64,000 bases of DNA from Lucinisca nassula (taxonomy: Eukaryota; Mollusca; Bivalvia; Lucinida; Lucinidae). The position numbers and the translations under genes are program-made. Under the pieces are notes generated by a model. That model saw nothing but the letters and a program-made list of their open reading frames with translations. It made no database searches and was not told the DNA's origin. Every line of letters begins with the position of its first letter. Position 1 is the stretch's first letter. Location of the stretch: positions 104,783,497-104,847,496 of the forward strand of contig OY757020.1 in NCBI GenBank assembly GCA_963580285.1, read 5' to 3'. Shown here piece after piece: positions 1 through 10,424 of this stretch.

Positions 1-560
1 CTACCATCAAACCTTACAGGAAACATGTCGCTGACCTTTGTAGGCACCTTGATCTGGTGACCTCGACTATTATGTCGAAGTTCAACATTTATGTAGTAGT
101 TTGTGTTGTTCTCAACTACAAGACAAAACAATCATCACACCTTGCAAGTAACAGATGACTGAGCTCTAAATAGACAGGGGCTTTCGCCTGGTGACCTTGA
201 TCTATCTTATTCACCCCGGTGAATTTGACAAATATTACGTTGATATTCCAGTTCTCATCAGACAAAAGGCCTACAACCATCAAATCTTGCAAAGTGCTTC
301 TCCAAGATGTACTGACTCTGCAGGTACATTGATATATGTAGCACAATTTATGTCTATGTTCCAGTTCTCATCAAAAAAAAGAGGTACAACCATCAAATCT
401 TGCATAGTGTTTGTAGTGGACTTGTACCTTGATCCGGTGACCTATATTTTAGTTTTTTATGCTCCACTTACTTTGACAAAAACAACATCGTCATTCCAGA
501 TCTGATAAAATGCCCATAAACATCAAATTTTGCGGAAGGCCAGCAAACACGATTAAGTTT
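1..560. repeat. Degenerate tandem repeat, about 110-145 bp period
   Basis: The phrase CATCAAATCTTGC or a close variant recurs near positions 4, 133, 278, 391 and 520. Phrases such as 'ccagttctcatca' and 'ccttgatc.ggtgacct' recur between them. This looks like the core array of a decayed Helentron/pearl-like element. Reading frames here are by-products of the repeat and I see no gene. Confidence 0.55.
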
Positions 561-712
561 GATTTCCTTTATAATATAGTTCTACTTTCATGACATTCTT
601 ACATCTGTATTCCAAGCACAGCATGAGTTTTGTATTGAACTGAAAAGATGGTGACCGATTTTCAAACAAAAGCGCGCCTCCTGAAATTCATGCCTTTTTC
701 TTTTGTGTGTTT

Positions 713-800
713 TTTTAGGGTTGGGATTTACGGCCCTTTCAAGATTATTTCACTCATATCGAGCCGATCGTTAATCAGAGGTGGAAAAAGAAATTCATGC
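713..800 (-). mobile_element. 3' fragment of a tRNA-derived SINE
   Basis: On the minus strand this matches the 3' part of the SINE at 11037-11248 (shared 'cactcatatcgagccgatc' and 'ctttcaagattatttcac'). The tRNA-like head is missing, so it is a partial copy. Confidence 0.6.
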
Positions 801-891
801 CCTGATTGGAACTATTCTAGTAGGAAATTAGAATGGCTGAATTTGAAAATTCAAACGAAAAACATAAATGAAAATGTAATGAACAGTTTTT

Positions 892-960
892 AGCTCACCT
901 TTCACATTGTGACAAGGTGAGCTTTTGTGATCACATTTTTTCCGTCGTCAGTGCTTGCGT
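892..960 (-). mobile_element. Hairpin terminus of a Helentron-like element
   Basis: Positions 892-923 form a hairpin with arms AGCTCACC and GGTGAGCT. It is followed by 'tttgtgatcacattttttccgtcgtc', the same arrangement as the ends at 14156-14185 and 60603-60634. The rest of this copy is not clearly traceable. Confidence 0.55.
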
Positions 961-987
961 GCATACCACAAATGAAACATGTTTTTC

Positions 988-1400
988 TATTGGCTAGAAT
1001 TGCATCATATGCAAGTCAGTAATCCACGATAGCTGCTCAGCAGGCACTATCACATTTAAATCGGACTGGTCAAAGTGATAGTGCCCGCTACAGACATTAT
1101 ATATAAAAATTTTCAATGCACTAAAAACAACAGAAACCAAAGCTTCGGGCAATATCAAGGTTTATGGACTGCCCTCGGGCCAGGGCCTTGAAACACATTT
1201 TTTTCATTGGCTACAATCGCATGCAAGTCGCTAAGCTTCGATAGCTGCTCAGCGGGCACTATCACATTTGAATCGGACAGGCCCAATTTAAATATGGTAG
1301 TGCCCGCTACGGAGATAACCGAAAATAATTTACGAACATTATATTTAACACTTTTTTTAATGCACTAAAAACAATCGAAACCTAGGCTTCAGGCACTATC
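988..1400. repeat. Two diverged direct repeats spaced about 212 bp
   Basis: GATAGCTGCTCAGC occurs at 1028 and 1240. Each is followed by GGCACTATCACATTT and then, further on, TAGTGCCCGCTAC. In each unit the GGCACTATC and GATAGTGCCC segments are inverted relative to each other, so each unit is itself a potential stem. Confidence 0.6.
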
Positions 1401-1532
1401 AAGGTTTATGAACTGCCCTCGGGCTAGGGCCTGGACCGCCGGGATGATATGTCCCTCGCCTCCGCCTCAGGCCATATCAACCCAGTGCTCCAGGCCCTGT
1501 CCCTCTGGCAGTCCATAAGCCTTGATAATGCC
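1392..1532. mobile_element. Foldback element
   Basis: The left arm starts GGCACTATCAAGG and continues through TTTATGAACTGCCC and GGGCCTGGA. The right arm carries the complements CCAGGCCCTG, GGCAGTCCATAA and CCTTGATAATGCC. It is an imperfect inverted repeat about 140 bp long with no coding capacity. Confidence 0.65.
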
Positions 1533-1980
1533 CTCAGATTAGATTACTATTGTTGACATAGTGCTTGCTAGGCTTCCATCTGGAAATAGAGACTTGTAAA
1601 CATGTGACCGGATTCTGGCCAATATAATCAAGCGTTACATCTGTGATATGCTCTAATTAAGCAATAGTAATCTGAGTTTAGGTCTGAGATTTATGTACTG
1701 CTAGATTGTTGGAGATAGCCTATCCCAGTGTAGGCCCTGATCAGATGCCATCCCATCTGGGTCTACAATGTTTGCCTAAGCAAAATCATAAGTACTTCAA
1801 CTTGCGCTTTATATCTTTTGGTGGATTGCTAAACAATTGATCCAAAAAATATTTTAGATATATTTTGGATGCATTACCATTTCATTATCACCAGAGTGTG
1901 ACAGTGGAAGAGAGAGAATGAACAAAGAACAAAGAATGTTGATGACTCTGGAGTTTGGAGAACACTGTGCATTCCTATAT

Positions 1981-2114
1981 AAGAATCTTATATGGGTGTG
2001 AGGGGTGGATTGAAAAATCCACCCCAAGGGTCACTGTCCGGCATCACGAGGCTTGACAGTGATCCCGAGGGACATATTTTTCCTATCCATCCCTCACACC
2101 CATATTGGATTCTT
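1981..2114. mobile_element. Foldback MITE with terminal inverted repeats
   Basis: The left end AAGAATCTTATATGGGTGTG is the near-complement of the right end CACACCCATATTGGATTCTT. The inverted match continues inwards over GAGGG and TGGAT. Length is about 134 bp and it is non-coding. Confidence 0.7.
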
Positions 2115-2198
2115 TTTCTTGCATACCTTGCATTTCTGTTTGCGGATTTTCATTACTACAGTCACTTTATTTGCAGGCGTCGTTGTCGTGATGTTCAG

Positions 2199-2225
2199 TG
2201 ACGTCACATACATGCAGTGACGTCA
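2199..2225. promoter_or_regulatory. Pair of CRE-type palindromes
   Basis: Two perfect TGACGTCA octamers lie at 2199-2206 and 2218-2225, 19 bp apart. This is the consensus site of CREB/ATF bZIP factors. No gene start is visible next to them, so function is unproven. Confidence 0.25.
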
Positions 2226-2487
2226 AGTTTAACGATGGCACATGTGAGGTCGTATTCAACCAATGCTTATCAAACACATGAGATATTTTGGTCCCTGGGT
2301 CAGAACACCAGGGTCAGAACATAATTTTTATCCCAGGATTAAACCGCAGATTTCCTGATCTGGTTTGCAAGGATTACTTTATGTGTGGCTAGGTGTTCAA
2401 ACTCCCACCCCCTCCCCCCTCTCTTTAACAGTCAACACAATGGAGTCCACAAGGGACAAATCTGCAGATAGTTGACTTGTTAGTAAG

Positions 2488-2585
2488 ACTGCCACGATAA
2501 ATCGGATAATCGATCAATAAATTCCATGAAAATGATACTGCCACGATAAATCGGATAATCGATCAATAAATTCCATGAAAATGAT
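2488..2585. repeat. Exact 49-bp tandem duplication
   Basis: The unit beginning ACTGCCACGATAAATCGG is repeated twice head to tail (2488-2536 and 2537-2585). It contains the inverted-repeat-like string CGATAAATCGGATAATCGAT. Related ATCGATTATCGAT strings reappear near 2830-2870. Confidence 0.85.
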
Positions 2586-2974
2586 TATCATTACTGATTT
2601 GCTTTTAATCAATTACTTGATAAGTACAATTTACCACCCAAATTTGTGTCTTAACTAGCTGGATGAGTGGCAAACAGTGCAGACCCTGATGAGTCTCATC
2701 TGGGTCTACACAGTTTGTTCAGGTATGTCTCTGCAAATACATATGGTAAAGTAAAACATATGGTAAGAGTAATGCTCGGTCAGAAAGCTAGACTGGTAAA
2801 ATTATGACAAAACCTTCAGTGATTACTAATCGATTATCGATCACATTGGGAAGACTGATAATCAATTATCTTTTCAGCTCCTATTAGCCAGCCTTTCTTG
2901 TTAGTACCTCAGTACTTAATGTAAGGGAAAAAGAAAATTGCGGAATGATGTACAATACTTCATAGCTGCTTATG

Positions 2975-3290
2975 TAGGGGGCCACTTGACATTGCTACAT
3001 GCTAAATATCTAAGCTCTGGGCCCAGTGGTTTCAGAGATTTTTTTAAGATTTTCCCATTGTAAGTCTGTGGGAGCTATGTGTTGCTATGGCAACCAGAAT
3101 TCCAATTCGATCAGCCCAAAAACCTTATGCAGCCTTTCTCCCTGCATGATGATGGTTTTCATGAAAAGTTGATAAAAATTGGGCACGGGTATTAGAAATA
3201 TATATATTTGAAATTGTTTATGCACAGACACACAACAGACAAAATGTGATCACAAAAACTCACATCACTTTGTGTGACAGGTAAAAAGTA
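2975..3290 (+). mobile_element. Helentron-like element fragment
   Basis: This matches the core repeat near 62.6-63.3 kb ('gccacttgacattgctacatgctaaatatctaagctctggg'-type phrases, then 'tggtttcagag'). It ends in a degenerate hairpin, 'ctcacatcactttgtgtgacaggt'. Confidence 0.6.
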
Positions 3291-3359
3291 TGTTTCCTTA
3301 TGTTAAAAGTTCCTATCATGTCTTTTTTGTCACAGGATTTTATAATTGATATATTATAG

Positions 3360-3429
3360 ATTTACTCTTAACCTGACACAGCTGCTTGGTGAGGCCAAGA
3401 ACAGTCCAAAATTGAAGATTGCAGATTCT
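3360..3429 (+). CDS. Candidate upstream exon of the spliced recombinase-like gene
   Basis: An acceptor-like 'attatag' precedes an open stretch encoding FTLNLTQLLGEAKNSP and then KLKIADS. It ends at a consensus donor GTAAGTTC in phase 0. The next candidate exon (8359) starts in phase 0, and every later junction to the large exon at 31395 also keeps frame, which supports the chain. The acceptor is weak because it lacks a clear pyrimidine tract. A better tract ends at 3335, but all three frames are stopped just after it. The true start codon is not identified and probably lies upstream, possibly outside the window. The segment has no recognisable domain. Confidence 0.45.
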
Positions 3430-3594
3430 GTAAGTTCTAATAAAAGCAGCATCTAGCTTTTGTTATAAGTATGCTATTCGGCTTGTGGTGCCAGTCAAAT
3501 CTGATTGGTTTAGCAGAGCGGTATTAGGCTTCACCCATTCTCAATGTTACTGTGTAAAATCTTGTAGCTAGGGATTGCAAGTTTAATGCAGGTA

Positions 3595-3865
3595 ACCATA
3601 TTTGACCTTGCCTACATTTCATGGCTCATATCAACTTAACAGATTTCGTGAAAATTTGCGACCAAATTTATTTCTCTATTACAGCTTGATTAATGTTACT
3701 TGGTACAAACTTGTATCTAGGGTTGGCAAGTTCAAGGCAAGCACATTTGACCTTGACCTACATTTCCTGGTTCACACACTTTGTGCACTATTGTGTCAAA
3801 CCTAGTGTTCACGCAAATGGTCCGCTTCATTTCTCATTTTTGCACCTGCTATTAGCATCATGCAG
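3595..3865. mobile_element. Core-repeat fragment of the 50.7-51.3 kb repeat family
   Basis: Phrases such as 'ttacttggtacaaacttgtatct', 'tttgaccttgacctacattt' and 'gttcacgcaaatggtc' match the tandem units at 50715-51345. It is degenerate and non-coding. Confidence 0.6.
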
Positions 3866-4031
3866 TGCCCCAGATAAGGGGAAATTTTGAGTATTTTACT
3901 CCCTTAAAGGTGGGTTATTGAGCTATCAGTAAGAAATTCTTCCAAAAATAAAATACATATAGCTGGTATTTTTCTTTATGATGACAGGTGAACGAGTTTG
4001 AGAGGGATTTCCTAACTAGGGCTTCAACACT

Positions 4032-7000
4032 AAGTAGAAGTAAAACAAAGATCAGGAATTGATACAATTAACTTACTCCATCCATAAAAGACACCAAAGG
4101 GAAAGAAATACAAACATTAAGCGACCAGACCATAATGGAAACCTAAACAAAGGAAGGCCATATGGACAGTTACTTTCCCACAAAATGGCCATATGGCCAT
4201 CCAAAATTAAAAGACACAAGTGATAAACACAGTAAGTAACAAACAACAACATAAATAAAATGCCACGGAAGAGCCGCCTTGGAACGGTCAGTGGAAGATT
4301 TCCACTGGGGGGCTTAAATCGATTCTACATGGCCACAATCCTCGCCCTTACTTCCGTCGCGATTAAGACAAATAATTTGTTCAGTCCGCATGAAGGCCTC
4401 CTAACTCATCAGTGCAACATCTCCGTGAACACAGAAATCAAAGAACCACAGAGGTGAGACAACGGTGAGGACTCGACAGCAAGAAACCACTGAAATGCTG
4501 GAGCAAAAGAAAACCAACAGTTAGACTCCGATGAGCCCGACCAGAGACAGAACATCAGGCACCAACCAACATTATCTCTTTAATTTTCAATAAGCCTTTA
4601 CGTTGGAGCCGTCATAGAATCTGAGGCCTGACCCACCGGCGTGCAATTAAAGAGGGAAGCAAAGTTGCCAACCGTGATTGGGTTAACTACCATGCATGCA
4701 GTCTGTCGTATAATATCCATGTTGTACCCAATCTTTTTATATCGAAGAATGATTTTACGAAATTGGGTGCTGAAGTCATTGCGGTTATATATTTTTCTGA
4801 ATTTATATACTAAGTCACCATAAAATTCGGGTTCCGATAGACCTTGTTGCAGAAGAGATTTAAGTCCAATATTGAATTTTGAAATTAAATCAGAATGGCG
4901 TCTATAAAATTTTGAAAAGGCTTTGCGTAGTTTATGGTACCGATAACCCTGATTAAGGAGTTTAGCCGTTAATAATTTATTACGAGTGTTGAAGTCAGTT
5001 ACATGACTACACACTCTAGCAAATCGAATTAATTGCGAAACATAAACGCCATAGGATGGCGCACGAGGAACATCACCATCCAAAAAAGGAAAATTTACAA
5101 TCTCAAAATCAAAGTCATCGCGTTTATCATAAATTTTGCACGAAACAAATCCATCTACAATAGATAGATGTAAATCCAAAAACGGGGCCTCGTTATCAGA
5201 AGAATTTGCTTTATTTAACTGAAGTTCAAGGGGGTAAATCTGACTGATCAAACCATCAAAATAGGTATTATCAATATTTAATAAATCATCTAAATATCTA
5301 GAAGTAGAGCTAAAAGCTTCAATAATTTCAGATTGGTTATCAATGGAAAGCGACAAAATGAAGTCTCTTTCATAACAATACAAGAACAGATCAGCCACAA
5401 GAGGTGCGCAATTAGTACCCATCGGAATACCCACAATTTGTCTAAATAACTTAGTACCGAATCTAATATAAATATTGTCAAGTAGAAAGGTGAGGGCATC
5501 ACACACTTTCTGACATGACCAAAGTGTATAATTCTTATGCTCTTTAGAAGTGAAAAATGCATTTCTGACATTACATGCAAGATAGAGAGAATCTTCTCTG
5601 TGAAAAGCCCATTCAATTAAATCATTAAGCTTTTCTTTTATAAGATTATGAGGAAGTGTAGTGTAAAGAGTGGAAAAATCGTAGGTAGACAGACTAGAAG
5701 CACGAAACTGTCTAGATTTCAATTTATTTAAAACCTCATTCGAATTTTTTATAGACCAAAACAGATTTCTTCCTGATCTTTCAAAGACTTTATCACAATA
5801 TTTAATTACATGCGTTTTAATAGCAGTAAGACAGGAAGTTAATAATTTAGAAAGTTCAGTGGTAGTGCAAGAGCTAGAATTTGCAATAAACCGTGCTTTG
5901 TAAGGTTTTTTATGAAGTTTTGGTAACCAGTATAGCGTAGGAAGCTTGTCTTGGCCTTCGTTAACACACACAGCAAACTTGGTGGCTGAAAGACAAACAT
6001 GTTTATCTACTATAGCTCTCTCTTCAGCCAAAGGCTGAAGTTCATAGGCCTTAGTACCACCAAGCTCCTGCTTAAGCGTGTTAACATAGTGGAGCCGTCA
6101 CACAACGACGACGTTGTTAGCGGCCTTGTCTGCAGGGGCCAAAACAAACTTCTTATGAAATTCTTGAATACCTAGTTTAAGATGACGTAAAGACGTCTTG
6201 GGCTTAGGAGGTAATAAGTTAGTATTTTGAGAATAGAAAGAAATGCGTTTATTCACTAGTCTTAAAATGCTAAGTTTCCAGTCCAATAGGGCTTTACACT
6301 CAACATACTCTCGCTTACACCATCGATTACCGAATTCATTCAAGGAAGCAGCGATTTCATCTCTACATTTACTGAAATCAATTTTAGAAGGAAACCGATA
6401 TTTCGGTCCTTTAGAAATTATATTCCTTATCCTAGAATCAGGAATAATTTTCAAATTGCCAGTAATTACATGACCAGCAGCAGGATAGCAATACTTTGAG
6501 TTTTTACAATCACATGAATCAGGAGTATTAGTATCAATATCAAGATCTGAAACAAGTTTATTGAAATTAAAAATGATAGATCTAACAGGTTTGTTATATT
6601 TATAGCAAATTATAGGTGTTTCAGTATTTTGAAAATAAGCAGGAATGGAAGAAAGCACCGATCTCTCACGGAAGATACTGGGCAAATCTATAAAATCCAT
6701 ACCCTTATTAATGAAGGATATTTTGAAGAAATGACGTTTATGATTAATTTCAGAATCAATGTAAGGACGGAGAGTATGCTGAGTATAGCCTCTAGTTAAG
6801 AGAGCCGCATCATATAACTGATGAGAACTATCGTAGAATTTATTCGCCTCGGTGTCCAGAAGACGTAAAACAGAAACGGGTAATGAACTTAAAAATGAAA
6901 GCATAGAGTGGCGTCCATGATTTAATAATATAATTGACAGTCACTTCAGTCTAGTATTGTTTCGTTTAAACGCACGTGATTTACGTTTAAAGTTACCATT

Positions 7001-7560
7001 TTTCCTGGTGCCGTGAGATCTAGTTCGGCGTTTTCGACATTCCAGGAGTGAGAAAATATCAAAGTCCGGCATTCTGGAAATATTACCCTCATGATAAATG
7101 TTGTCATTAAATCCCAGTGGAAAAGGGGTCTGTAAAAATTTAATCCATTTCAGTTCAGCTTCATGTCTTTTGATTATTTTGAATCTAGATGTAGAATTTG
7201 CATCGTAATAAAGTTTTTCCACTGGTTGTATAATAATGTTATTTACAGAATGACCTGTACGTCGAAAGTGACGGTACAAGAAAGTGTCAGTTTTCTTAGG
7301 CTTACTCATTCTACGATAATGCTCGTTCAATCTAGTTTTAAGCATGCGGTTAGTTTGACCGACGTACTGCATATTACAGTTTGCAGCACGTCAAGTAATT
7401 AGATAAATTAAATCTGTAGACTGTCATGTCAAATCAGACATGTTAACTACAGAGAAGCGTCTACCGTTTACAGATGAAGTAACGGTAGACGCAGTGCTTA
7501 AATGCGAACAACATCTGCACCTCTTGGCATTGCACTTAGAAATGCTAGGATACATTCCAC
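4032..7560 (-). mobile_element. Naiad-type Penelope-like retroelement with permuted domain order
   Basis: The minus strand carries, in order, a GIY-YIG endonuclease, a linker with a CxC motif, and a Penelope-type reverse transcriptase. This permuted order, with the nuclease N-terminal, defines the Naiad/Chlamys clade of Penelope-like elements and differs from canonical ones with a C-terminal nuclease. About 560 bp of 3' UTR follow the stop codon. The 5' junction with the flanking MITE lies only a few bases upstream of the first ATG, so this copy may be slightly 5'-truncated. Shorter 3' copies of the family occur at 16808-17480, 28742-29110, 30945-31165 and 45793-45960. Confidence 0.85.
4598..7555 (-). 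CDS. Naiad GIY-YIG/reverse transcriptase polyprotein with four in-frame TGA codons (putative selenocysteine)
   Basis: One reading frame runs 985 codons from ATG (7555-7553) to TAA (4600-4598). It is broken only by TGA at codons 44 (7426-7424), 55 (7393-7391), 205 (6943-6941) and 486 (6100-6098). There is no TAA, TAG or frameshift inside. Features in order: Cys-rich start RCRCCSHL (12-19); GIY-YIG nuclease with LIYLIT (49-54) and QYVGQT (63-68); CDC linker (348-350); RT with WLPKLHKKP (about 540), YDFSTLYT (about 625), GIPMGTNCAP (about 710) and RYLDD (about 755). The first two TGAs fall where related nucleases have cysteines (LT-C and IT-C next to LIYLIT). The fourth follows NNVVVV, also a usual cysteine position. 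Naiads with multiple selenocysteines are reported from clams. Ordinary decay to TGA is the alternative, but four of four stops being TGA in an otherwise clean frame argues against it. I could not identify a SECIS element by eye. Confidence 0.8.
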
Positions 7561-8099
7561 TTAGTTAGATCTATTTTTAGTTCATGACAAAAATAGAATC
7601 CCCATATATGACATGAGACGTTCATTTTTGGCCTTGTTTGCTTAGGCCATGCCTGAATTGGAAAAAAATATGATGCTGAATACCATGCCATAAGTAACGA
7701 CGCTCAGAGACGATATTGTCGCCATGTATGTGTAAAGTGACTGATTTATTTTTAGAACAAATTCGAACACATGTTCAGAGTGAGGGGTAAACACCAATGA
7801 AAACGACCATTTTCACAAAGTTCTGAAGCTGTATTTGGCTCCAGAAGTGTACACATGACAAAGGAGAATGAACTGAGGATAAAAAACAGAAAAAAATATT
7901 GAGACCTGGTAGCTCAATAACCCACCTTTAAAATTGGCAAATACTCCCTCATCTTCATTTTTTGCAGTACCATTTACTCCCTGGTTTTCAGTTTTACCCC
8001 CTCATTCTGATTTTTGTAGGATTTTTCAGCTTTATGCGACAAATATGATTTAGAATTTCTTCATCATGTAGAAATTTATATTTATTCATTTTTATGCTT

Positions 8100-8290
8100 C
8101 CTGAAGAATTTCGTTGGAGCATATAACCACCGCTTCGTCCGTGCGTCCGTCCCGCTCTTGTGTGCATGAATTCTCAGAAACTACTGGTCAAACGGCACCC
8201 GAATTTCATGATTTGAACACGGTTTTGCAGTTTGAGCACGGCTTTCCGTCTATTTGACCATGGATTCAAACAGCCATGCCTACAGATATT
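8100..8290. mobile_element. Possible end of a Helentron-like repeat
   Basis: 'cgcttcgtccgtgcgtccgtcccg' followed by 'ctcagaaactactggtc' has the look of the other element ends here, a short CGTCCGTC-type run followed by core repeat. It is too degenerate to bound. Confidence 0.3.
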
Positions 8291-8358
8291 TATGCAAGAA
8301 TATTGAATTGTTAATGCTTTTGTATAAATTGTTTAGGTAATTGAATGTCTCATTTCAG

Positions 8359-8401
8359 AGCGCACACCCAGATATAGAGACAATATCAGCTTCATCATCA
8401 G
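8359..8401 (+). CDS. Small exon of the spliced recombinase-like gene
   Basis: The acceptor 'tgtctcatttcag' and donor 'GTATGTCA' bound 43 bp that enter in phase 0 and leave in phase 1. They encode SAHPDIETISASSS. The Ser-rich, low-complexity product fits a disordered linker N-terminal to the zinc-finger/recombinase exon. It is supported by splice signals and phase only; transcript evidence is absent. Confidence 0.6.
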
Positions 8402-8559
8402 GTATGTCAAAAATGAAGTCACTGCACAAGGACTGATTTTCTTTTAAGAACCTTGAAATCTACACAGACATCTATAGAGAACTAAAGGAAGCATGTTTAA
8501 TATTGGGAATAGGCTGTCGATTGTGAATTCAGCAAACTGAATTGATGAAATAGAGGATA

Positions 8560-8702
8560 TTTGATTTTTTCAGTGTAAGATCGAATTTTATTTCATCGAA
8601 TGAACACCCAAACTGGTATTTTCACGAGTGGTGTAATGAAAATATCAGTTTTGGTGTTCATGAGTGAAATAAAATTTGATCTTGCACTGAAAAAAATCAA
8701 AT
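8560..8702. mobile_element. Foldback element, about 143 bp
   Basis: The left arm TTTGATTTTTTCAGTG...GATCGAATTTTATTTCA is mirrored on the right by TGAAATAAAATTTGATC...CACTGAAAAAAATCAAA. The arms are about 65 bp with few mismatches around the centre 'cgagtggtg'. Transcribed, it would form a long hairpin. It has no coding capacity. Confidence 0.8.
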
Positions 8703-8899
8703 TTTCTGTTTCTTACATGTGAAGAAAGAAATATAGGCAATATTTAGCATTTGTTATGACGTTGCTCACACTCGGAGAAAATTATCTTTGTTCCTGGTCA
8801 TTTCGCGTCAATTTAGTGGCGCCCAACGTGTTTAGGGGGTATAATATTGGGTGTAAACTAAAAGTTTGCACCTGAGAAGTAGCCTGGGATAGTATTATT

Positions 8900-10350
8900 A
8901 TGAATGAGTATTGAAATAAATGAGACAGTAGTTTCTCAAGGAAGTTGTGGGCTGGTCTAACGTCGCGCTACAAAATAAGTGACGTCAGCATCAAAAATGA
9001 CGTAATTAACGTCCTCGTCATGCATGGACGGGCTAAGCGTCAATTAGAACACAGTTCAGTATTTTTCAGTCATCTGACAATGGTAAAACTCAAAACAGAA
9101 TTAGATTTGAAAAAAAAAGTAGTCCCAAACAGTGAAAAATAAAAAATCTTATTTTCACTGTTTGAAACTGAAACTATCGATTTATATTTCACTGATAAAT
9201 CTCTATCATTCATTGAAAGGCATATTAGAAAATGTTTTTTAAGCAGAGATATATTGCAAACTTATGGTATGTTTTACTTTATAAACACTTTATGAACAGG
9301 TTATTTATTCTATTTCATCAAAATATCAGCTTCAGACGTTTCCTTTATCTGGTCAAAGGAACTTAAGGTCATGATATTACCCAGCAGTGTTTCTAGTACA
9401 TCTCATAGCTAGGACTAAGTAAGAATGTTCTGAAGCCTTCTTAATGTAGTTATTGTAAATAGTAGTGTACTGCTTTAGCTGTGACTGGTAATTGATGGCA
9501 AAAATTCAATTGTACATTCTCCTACCCATGACTTTTCAGTACATTATCATAGGAAGTCATGCATACATATGAAAATGCTATGTGAACCCTTTTATTGGAC
9601 AGAGTGACATGGCAAAATGCCATACTGATTAATCCTATTCCTGCTGAATAAGTTAAATTTGACAGAAATTAAATGGCAAACAATCTACCAGTAGCTCCTG
9701 ATCAGATGGCTTATAAGTTATCACATCTGGCTCTATAATGCATATATGCAGTGGTTGTCATGATCAGCAGAACAATGGTTAATAGCACTCTGCAAGAGAT
9801 TGATACTGTTTGTTTGTATGTATGTATGTGATTTTAATGGCCAAATTAACAAAAGTTAGGTCATTTTAACAGGTCAGTTTACCTTTCCTCACTTTCCATG
9901 GGCAAAAACAAAAAGACAGATGCGACCAGCAGAGACTAAAATCAGCCTATGCATCCATCCACTGTGACAAGACCTTTTTCTCATGTCTCTTTGTGTAGAT
10001 CATTTCCTATAGTATGTACATGCAATCAGTGAAGACTCTGTTCAGACTGCACAGGCTGATCTGAGTCTTTGCTGTTTGCCAAAGCTTTCTTGTAGGTCAT
10101 ACCCTGGTTCATATAATGCTTAGCAGTAGAGCCTAGATCCCTACATGTCTTTTGTTGGTGAATTAAGTCAACTGATGCAATAGCTATAAATGAAACTGAC
10201 CTGGTGTGACAGCTGTGGATAAGTTTTGTCAGTTTCAGCTCTGTGAGCATCACATTATGAAAACATGCCTATCTTAATATATTGAAAAATTTATCTCCCA
10301 AAAAGGAAAATTTTCTGATGAAAAGATGCATTTATTCTTCTAATTGTTGC
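8900..10350. other. AT-rich intron/intergenic DNA without a recognisable gene
   Basis: I see only short fragments, including parts of the AACAGTGTAGACC palindrome family near 9690-9745 and 10030-10070, and a TG(TATG)n run near 9820. There is no convincing exon. Confidence 0.4.
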
Positions 10351-10356
10351 TCCAAA

Positions 10357-10424
10357 CATAGATTGTGGGCACTTGTTAGAACTGTCTCCATGAAGCACTT
10401 CTAATGAGTACCCACAACCTATGT
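10357..10424. repeat. Palindromic repeat (ACCTATGT family)
   Basis: The arms ACATAGATTGTGGGCACTTG (extended by TTAGAA) and TTCTAATGAGTACCCACAAC (extended by CTATGT) are imperfect complements around a 16-bp centre. A second palindromic copy lies at 54766-54834. One-arm copies occur near 10655-10690 and 34822-34850. Confidence 0.65.

Larger units (their letters stand above)
3908..7927. mobile_element. TTAA-flanked MITE, split by a Naiad insertion
   Basis: The element is bounded by TTAA at 3904-3907 and 7928-7931. Its ends AGGTGGGTTATTGAGCTA and TAGCTCAATAACCCACCT are perfect 18-bp inverted repeats. The halves 3908-4031 and 7561-7927 align with the two halves of the uninterrupted copy at 57033-57571, although the left half lacks a short internal stretch. 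TTAA duplication is the hallmark of piggyBac-type transposition, so this is probably a piggyBac-mobilised MITE. The retroelement in the middle is a later insertion. Confidence 0.8.

Noticed and set aside
4380..4440. SECIS candidate (ATGAGTTAGGAGGCC... on the minus strand)
   Set aside because: It has an ATGA and a following GA, but the intervening stem does not pair well and no AA sits in an apical loop.
6243..6473. Plus-strand frame inside the Naiad
   Set aside because: Opposite-strand shadow of the retroelement coding frame.
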